The translations under genes were made by a program, and so were the position numbers. A stretch of DNA of 10,821 nt from UKL13-2 sp031431435 (lineage in GTDB: Bacteria; Pseudomonadota; Gammaproteobacteria; Burkholderiales; Usitatibacteraceae): positions 1 to 10,821 of the forward strand of contig JANPDI010000184.1 in the NCBI GenBank assembly GCA_031431435.1. The letters are read 5' to 3'. Every line of letters starts with the position of its first letter. The stretch's first letter is position 1. The notes beneath the pieces are model-generated. The model did no database searches, had not been told where the DNA came from, and worked only from the letters and a program-made list of their open reading frames with translations. Of the stretch, positions 6,992 through 10,821 are shown one piece after another.

Positions 6992-8404
6992 TTAACCATT
7001 GACGGCTTTGATCGAGTGGTTTGGATTGATGGCGGTGAACGTTCCACCTGCATCAAAATATTTGACCAGCAGTTTATAGATATCAGCGTCAAAGTCGGTG
7101 GAATTTTTTGTTTGCAGCAATTCATCCAGCGCCTGCACATCATTGGCGGTCCCCCAATATTGCCAATGGTTAAACACGTGAATTTGTTCGAGTTTGCCGT
7201 CCGGGTGGCGCTCCTTGATGGCAATCGGACTGTCACCCGGCCATGGGCGAAACTTGTAGCCCACCATCGCCGTCATCAGCCGCAAATTGTGTTGCATGAG
7301 ACTTTCTTTGCCCACGCAGTAGCCACGACAACGATGGATTTGATGGGCAAAACAGGGGCCGCTGGTTTTTTTGGTCGACAGGATATTCCAGCAAAGGCCG
7401 TTGTCAGCCGCCAACGCAAGCATGGCCGACTTGGCACGGCTCTTGGTGGCAAACGGTCCAAACAGGGAATCGGTGTCACTGAAATCCACTTCATCGAGTG
7501 TCTGCAACACCGGCGGGCTGCCGGGATCCTGCATGCGCACCATGGTGAGCGCCTTATTGCGGCGCAGTTGATGGTTGCGCAGGGGTAGGCGCACCTTGAT
7601 CAGGGTTGATTCACGTAACAACGCACCGAGCTCACCGGCGGTTTCTTCAAAGTCGATGCGTGTGATCTCGACAGACAAACGTTGATCGTTCGAGCTGCGG
7701 TGGTCGCTCGAGAAATGCGAACGCACACGGCTGCGCAGATCGTTGGCTTTGCCAATATAGATCGGCAGATCGTTGACCCCGTAGAAGGTGTAAACACCCG
7801 GACCATCCGGCAGATCATCCAGCACATTGGTCGGCAACTGCGGCGGCAGGCTGGGCATTTTCAGAATCGACTTGACAGCGGCACTGATGGCTTCCGCGTC
7901 ACAATCGCGCATTGCCACGGCGATAAATTGCCACGCCGCACGGGCGTCACCCAAGGCGCGATGGCGTCCGTCGGTGGTCAGTTGATGCCTGGCACGCAAC
8001 GCGTCAAGCGAATACGACGGGTAACCCGGATACAACTTTCTGGCCAGCCGGACAGTACACAACACCTCTTCGGTAAACGGCACGTCAAGCCGCCGGAATT
8101 CATTTTTGATAAAACCATAGTCAAAACGCGCGTTGTGGGCGACAAACACACGATCGTAAAGACGCGCCTGAACCTGTTTGGCAATTTCACGAAAGGTCGG
8201 GGCGTTTTTCACCATGGCATTGGTAATGCCGGTTAATGACTGGATGTCCGGCGGAATACTGCATTCCGGATTAACCAACGTCGACCATTCTTCCACCACC
8301 TTGTTATCAACCACCATGACAATGCCGATCTCGGTGATCCGGTCGGCAGTGGCGGTCATGCCGGTGGTTTCAAGGTCAATGATGGCAAGGGGTGCGGGAA
8401 ACAT
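6992..8404 (-). CDS. DnaQ-like exonuclease fused to Cho/UvrC-type GIY-YIG nuclease
   Basis: A 470-residue two-nuclease fusion. Residues 5-165 are a DEDDh 3'-5' exonuclease like Pol III epsilon: D10 and E12 in DLETTG, D95 in HNARFDYGF, H148 and D153 in HRALGD. Residues 197-285 are a UvrC N-terminal GIY-YIG domain: GVY (203-205), YIG (216-218), arginines at 224 and 226, and the metal-binding glutamate E265 in LLRES. A UvrC-like cysteine segment follows, with Cys at 338, 351, 359 and 363. UvrC's UvrB-binding, RNase H-like and HhH parts are missing, as in Cho, which makes the 3' incision in nucleotide excision repair. Such fusions are known in proteobacteria, often labelled epsilon subunit, but this is not the replicative proofreader. 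The ATG at 8402-8404 puts D10 in its usual place; no Shine-Dalgarno is seen. It diverges from imuA across a LexA box and leads an operon with the SRAP gene. Confidence 0.93.
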   Translation of the reverse strand: MFPAPLAIIDLETTGMTATADRITEIGIVMVVDNKVVEEWSTLVNPECSIPPDIQSLTGITNAMVKNAPTFREIAKQVQARLYDRVFVAHNARFDYGFIKNEFRRLDVPFTEEVLCTVRLARKLYPGYPSYSLDALRARHQLTTDGRHRALGDARAAWQFIAVAMRDCDAEAISAAVKSILKMPSLPPQLPTNVLDDLPDGPGVYTFYGVNDLPIYIGKANDLRSRVRSHFSSDHRSSNDQRLSVEITRIDFEETAGELGALLRESTLIKVRLPLRNHQLRRNKALTMVRMQDPGSPPVLQTLDEVDFSDTDSLFGPFATKSRAKSAMLALAADNGLCWNILSTKKTSGPCFAHQIHRCRGYCVGKESLMQHNLRLMTAMVGYKFRPWPGDSPIAIKERHPDGKLEQIHVFNHWQYWGTANDVQALDELLQTKNSTDFDADIYKLLVKYFDAGGTFTAINPNHSIKAVNG

Positions 8405-8478
8405 GGGGCGTTTTAGTTGGGATGTGGTGGTAAGCAGTGTGGTTGCAGGGCTGGCTATCGATTGAAAAAACGAAGCGC

Positions 8479-8512
8479 TTGCTTTTAGGACTGTAATTTA
8501 ATACAGTATATT
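8479..8512 (+). promoter_or_regulatory. Candidate imuA promoter overlapping the LexA box
   Basis: TTGCTT (8479-8484) and TACAGT (8502-8507) are 17 bp apart and resemble sigma-70 -35 and -10 boxes. TATATT at 8507-8512 is a better -10 but has a poor -35 (TTTAGG, 8484-8489). Either choice overlaps the LexA operator and puts transcription start about 20-35 bases before the imuA ATG. Which one is used cannot be decided from sequence. Confidence 0.4.
8491..8506. promoter_or_regulatory. LexA operator (SOS box)
   Basis: CTGTAATTTAATACAG matches the proteobacterial LexA consensus CTGT-N8-ACAG exactly. The centre is AT-rich and the flanks GA/TA extend the match to TACTGT...ACAGTA on all but one outer base. 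It lies 34 bp before the imuA ATG and 86 bp before the ATG of the divergent exonuclease/GIY-YIG gene. imuA-imuB(-dnaE2) cassettes are classic LexA targets, so control of the right arm is well supported. Because the box also covers a minus-strand -10, it may repress both directions. Confidence 0.93.
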
Positions 8513-8527
8513 AAATCAGCGTCTCAA
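8498..8527 (-). promoter_or_regulatory. Candidate promoter for the exonuclease/GIY-YIG-SRAP unit
   Basis: On the minus strand TTGAGA (8527-8522; 5 of 6 to the -35 consensus) is separated by 18 bp from TATTAA (8503-8498; 4 of 6 to the -10). The -10 lies wholly inside the LexA box, so LexA bound there should block it. The 5' leader would be roughly 85 bases. This is inference from hexamer matches and spacing. Confidence 0.45.
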
Positions 8528-8540
8528 AAGCCAGTTGTCT

Positions 8541-9455
8541 ATGGTGAATCCCTTTGCACCCTACGCACCCTATGCACCCTTTGAGATCACGACCGGTCAA
8601 TCCAATCCACTTAATTTGACGTCCCAGACACTCATCACGACCATGAACCCGGCTCTCGCCACCTCACCTGCCAAATCTCTGGATGCCCTGCTGCAACGCC
8701 CGGACATCTGGCGCTTCGGCCAACTGCCGACAGGGCAAAAATCGGTCTTGCGTACAGGATATCCTTGTTTGGACCGTGTTTTGCCGGCGCAAGGCTGGGA
8801 TGGTGGTGCGCTCACTGAAATTCTAAGCAACGACCAGGGGGTCGGTGAACTGTCGTTGCTGATACCTGCGCTGCGACAAACCACCCAACAGGGTGGCAGT
8901 GTGGTGCTGATCGCCCCGCCTTATCTGCCGTTTCCCGCGCGTTGGGAGGCGTTGGGTATTTTGCTCAAACACGTGGTGATGATTCGTGCCGAGGGCCGGA
9001 ATTTATTGTGGGCGGCCGAACAAACCGCCCGATCCGGCGCGTGTGGCATGGTGTTGGTGTGGGCAAGCAGTAATCGACGTGATTTCAACTATGCGTCATT
9101 GCGACGCTTACACGTCGCCGCCGATCAAGGCGGCAGCACATTAATTGTTTATCGTCCTGCCATTGCCATTTCTGAGGCGTCACCCGCACCCACCCGTCTG
9201 CTGGTATCAGCCGTCGCCGGTGAATTAAACGTGCGTATCGCCAAACGACGCGGCGCACTCATGGCAGAAACGATCCAACTCAATATGTACCCGGCGCACT
9301 GGCAAGTGCGTAGCGGTGAGGCGGCTCACGCCGCACTGGGTCGCAATCAAGCGGTACTGCCTGACAAACACACACCACATCACACGACGCAGCGTGCCCT
9401 GTCGGTAACAACATTGCCGCCACGGCGACAGTCGTCTCAAATCGCGTCCGGTTAA
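8541..9455 (+). CDS. imuA: ImuA, translesion-synthesis accessory protein (RecA/SulA-like)
   Basis: The protein matches the ImuA family. A LDALLQRPDIWRFGQ segment is followed by the RecA-like core: TGYPCLDRVLPAQGWDGGALTEIL, GELSLLIPAL, VVLIAPPYLPFPARWEALG, ARSGACGMVLVWA. A Walker A motif is not visible, as is usual for ImuA. In studied bacteria ImuA works with ImuB and DnaE2 in SOS mutagenesis and contacts RecA. I use ATG at 8541-8543 (304 residues). ATG at 8643 would give 270 residues, closer to typical ImuA, and would drop an N-terminus containing a threefold PYAP-like repeat. Neither has a Shine-Dalgarno. The last 50 or so residues are polar and probably disordered. The gene is 34 bp downstream of a LexA box and eight bp before imuB. 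Confidence 0.9.
   Translation: MVNPFAPYAPYAPFEITTGQSNPLNLTSQTLITTMNPALATSPAKSLDALLQRPDIWRFGQLPTGQKSVLRTGYPCLDRVLPAQGWDGGALTEILSNDQGVGELSLLIPALRQTTQQGGSVVLIAPPYLPFPARWEALGILLKHVVMIRAEGRNLLWAAEQTARSGACGMVLVWASSNRRDFNYASLRRLHVAADQGGSTLIVYRPAIAISEASPAPTRLLVSAVAGELNVRIAKRRGALMAETIQLNMYPAHWQVRSGEAAHAALGRNQAVLPDKHTPHHTTQRALSVTTLPPRRQSSQIASG
8553..8579 (+). repeat. Three tandem 9-bp units in the start of imuA
   Basis: TTTGCACCC, TACGCACCC and TATGCACCC stand head to tail, in frame, and encode FAP-YAP-YAP, followed by F. The GCACCC core is identical in all three. The repeat lies between the two possible imuA start codons. It could be a coding tandem repeat or part of an untranslated leader. Confidence 0.85.
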
Positions 9456-9463
9456 CAAGTCGT

Positions 9464-10821
9464 ATGCTCTGGATCGCTGTTTATATACCCGAATTGTCCC
9501 TGCAAATTGCCACACGGGGGCAACCGGCTGCGGGAGCACTTGTTATCTCCGCCGGCGCGGATAACCGCCCTGTCATTCATGCCGCCAATGACATCGCGCA
9601 ACAAGCCGGCATCAAGGTCAACATGAGTGTGGCGGCGGCACGCGCGCTGGTCGAACCCTTGTTGGTGATTCCCCGCCAAGTCGATACCGAGCGTCACGCC
9701 ATCCATAATCTGGCGTGCTGGGCGGGTCAATTCACACCGGCCGTCTCGATCTACCTGGACGAGGGCCTGCTGCTTGAGGTCGGGGCCACACTGACGCTGC
9801 ATCAGGGGCTGACCACACTCATCAACAAACTGCGGCTCGGGTTGCACACACTCGGTTATCGCGTTTGCATCGGCGTGGCACCCACACCGATGGCGGCGTG
9901 GGTGTTTGCCAAGGCGCGTTATCACGGCTATGACGTGCGCATGTGCCAGCACATCGACGCGATTGCCACCCGTATCGCCGACCTGCCGGTCGCCTTGCTC
10001 GATTGGCCGCATGACAGCATTAACAAACTGGCGGGCCTGGGCATCATCCGTTTTGCCGACTGCCTCGCGTTGCCGGCGGATGGTTTTGCCAAACGTTTTG
10101 GCAAAAACTGTTTGTTTGACCTGCAGCGCGTCATTGGGTCGCGCCCGGATCCCCGTTTGTCATTTGTACCACCGGACACCTACCGGGCACACACGGAGTT
10201 TGGTTTTGACATCAATGATTCGATGGCGCTGTTGTTTCCACTCAAGCGTTTATTGAACGAAATGGAGGGTTATTTACGTGGTCGTGGCAGTGGGGTCAGC
10301 GCCTATCGGGTGACGTTATATCATCCGTCCCGCCTCAAAACCACCATTCATATCGGCATGGCAAAGGTTGAACGTGCCACCGATCGTTTGCTGTCGCTGG
10401 CGCGTGAGCATCTGCATAAAACCACCCTGCCCGATAACGTGCTGGCGATGTCGATTGAAATCGATCAGACACAGCCATTTCAGGAGATCAGCGCCAGCTG
10501 GTTGCCCGACCCGCAACAACAGCCCGACAGTTGGTACCGGCTGATCGACAAACTCAGCGCGCGCCTGGGTACCGACAATGTTTATCAACTGCAGGCAATA
10601 GACGATCACCGACCCGAACGCAGCTTGAAGTTGGTCGCCGCCACCGTGGCAGGCTCAGGTGCAACAACATTGAATACAACACGTACATCATCAAACAACA
10701 AAACACCTTTCCTTGCCGGCAAGTTACGTCCGACCTTCTTGTTGGCAACCCCACGCAAGTTGCTCAGCCATGAGGGTCGCCCGACCTGTCACGGCGCGGT
10801 GGATATCATCAGCGGCCCGGA
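9464..10821 (+). CDS. imuB: ImuB, Y-family polymerase-like protein (3' end beyond window)
   Basis: The frame is open from ATG 9464-9466 to the window end, giving 452 codons, most of a typical ImuB. ImuB is a catalytically dead Y-family polymerase relative that links ImuA, DnaE2 and the beta clamp at damaged forks. The N-terminus MLWIAVYIPELSLQIA aligns with the first polymerase strand but has Tyr7 and no Asp at the metal-binding positions. GIKVNMSVAAARAL (49-62), FTPAVS and LLLEVGATLTLHQG (102-115) are ImuB-like, as are IGVAPTPMAA and the little-finger DHRPERSLK. The C-terminal part LRPTFLLATPRKL with HGAVDIISGPE is the usual ImuB end region. A clear clamp motif (QLPLW-type) was not found where expected. 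It follows imuA by eight bp. dnaE2 is expected beyond 10821. Confidence 0.93.
   Translation, partial: MLWIAVYIPELSLQIATRGQPAAGALVISAGADNRPVIHAANDIAQQAGIKVNMSVAAARALVEPLLVIPRQVDTERHAIHNLACWAGQFTPAVSIYLDEGLLLEVGATLTLHQGLTTLINKLRLGLHTLGYRVCIGVAPTPMAAWVFAKARYHGYDVRMCQHIDAIATRIADLPVALLDWPHDSINKLAGLGIIRFADCLALPADGFAKRFGKNCLFDLQRVIGSRPDPRLSFVPPDTYRAHTEFGFDINDSMALLFPLKRLLNEMEGYLRGRGSGVSAYRVTLYHPSRLKTTIHIGMAKVERATDRLLSLAREHLHKTTLPDNVLAMSIEIDQTQPFQEISASWLPDPQQQPDSWYRLIDKLSARLGTDNVYQLQAIDDHRPERSLKLVAATVAGSGATTLNTTRTSSNNKTPFLAGKLRPTFLLATPRKLLSHEGRPTCHGAVDIISGP
10084..10106. repeat. Perfect 10-bp hairpin inside imuB
   Basis: TTTTGCCAAA (10084-10093) and TTTGGCAAAA (10097-10106) are exact inverted repeats around a CGT loop. 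They encode the FAKRFGK stretch of ImuB. No T run follows, so it is not an intrinsic terminator. Its function is unknown, and chance plus codon constraint could explain it. Confidence 0.7.

Noticed and set aside
6992..8404. Annotation of the fusion as dnaQ, the Pol III epsilon subunit
   Set aside because: The exonuclease domain is DnaQ-like, but the GIY-YIG and UvrC-like cysteine regions that follow are not part of epsilon, and the SOS context points to repair.
9452..10012. 186-codon minus-strand ORF opposite imuB
   Set aside because: It is antisense to the strongly family-matching ImuB frame and its translation has no recognisable domain. Long antisense frames are common in GC-rich genes.
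1..10821. Search by eye for CRISPR arrays, tRNA genes, insertion-sequence ends and prophage genes
   Set aside because: No spaced direct repeats, cloverleaf sequences, transposase or integrase frames, or long terminal inverted repeats were seen. Coding density leaves little room for them.

Overview
The window most resembles a gammaproteobacterial (possibly betaproteobacterial) chromosome. The main clue is an almost ideal LexA operator of the CTGT-N8-ACAG type ahead of an imuA-imuB pair; the heterodimeric CysD/CysN ATP sulfurylase and an SRAP protein of the MCTNY type fit this too. Genus cannot be told from the sequence. Ten genes lie on the minus strand between positions 1 and 8404, and two lie on the plus strand from 8541 to the end. 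The single divergent promoter region is 8405-8540. No tRNA, rRNA, CRISPR array, insertion sequence or phage gene is visible.

Right side (6258-10821): DNA damage. To the right, imuA and imuB (cut by the window end) encode the accessory proteins of the SOS-induced DnaE2 mutasome. To the left, a 470-residue fusion of a DnaQ-like exonuclease with a UvrC/Cho-like GIY-YIG nuclease is followed 32 bp later by an SRAP-domain protein. One LexA box lies between the two units. It overlaps a possible plus-strand promoter and also the -10 of a good minus-strand promoter, so both arms may be induced together.

Middle (4216-6202): gmd and rmd, together enough to convert GDP-D-mannose into GDP-D-rhamnose for a surface polysaccharide or other glycan. 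Their GC content, hand-counted on a few lines, is about 40-50 % against 55-67 % in flanking genes. This suggests acquired DNA.

Left of that (1937-4164): cysD and cysN, overlapping by one base, make ATP sulfurylase for sulfate activation. No APS kinase domain is fused to CysN and no cysC or cysH is in view.

Left end (1-1881): a small two-helix membrane protein of DUF2798 type overlaps by ATGA a small secreted protein built of four C-x4-G-x5-C repeats. Next come an EamA/DMT-family exporter and the first 59 codons of an unrecognised gene that runs off the left edge. Gaps between minus-strand genes are short (-4 to 59 bp, then 122 bp before the last), so several may share transcripts. No strong intrinsic terminator separates them.
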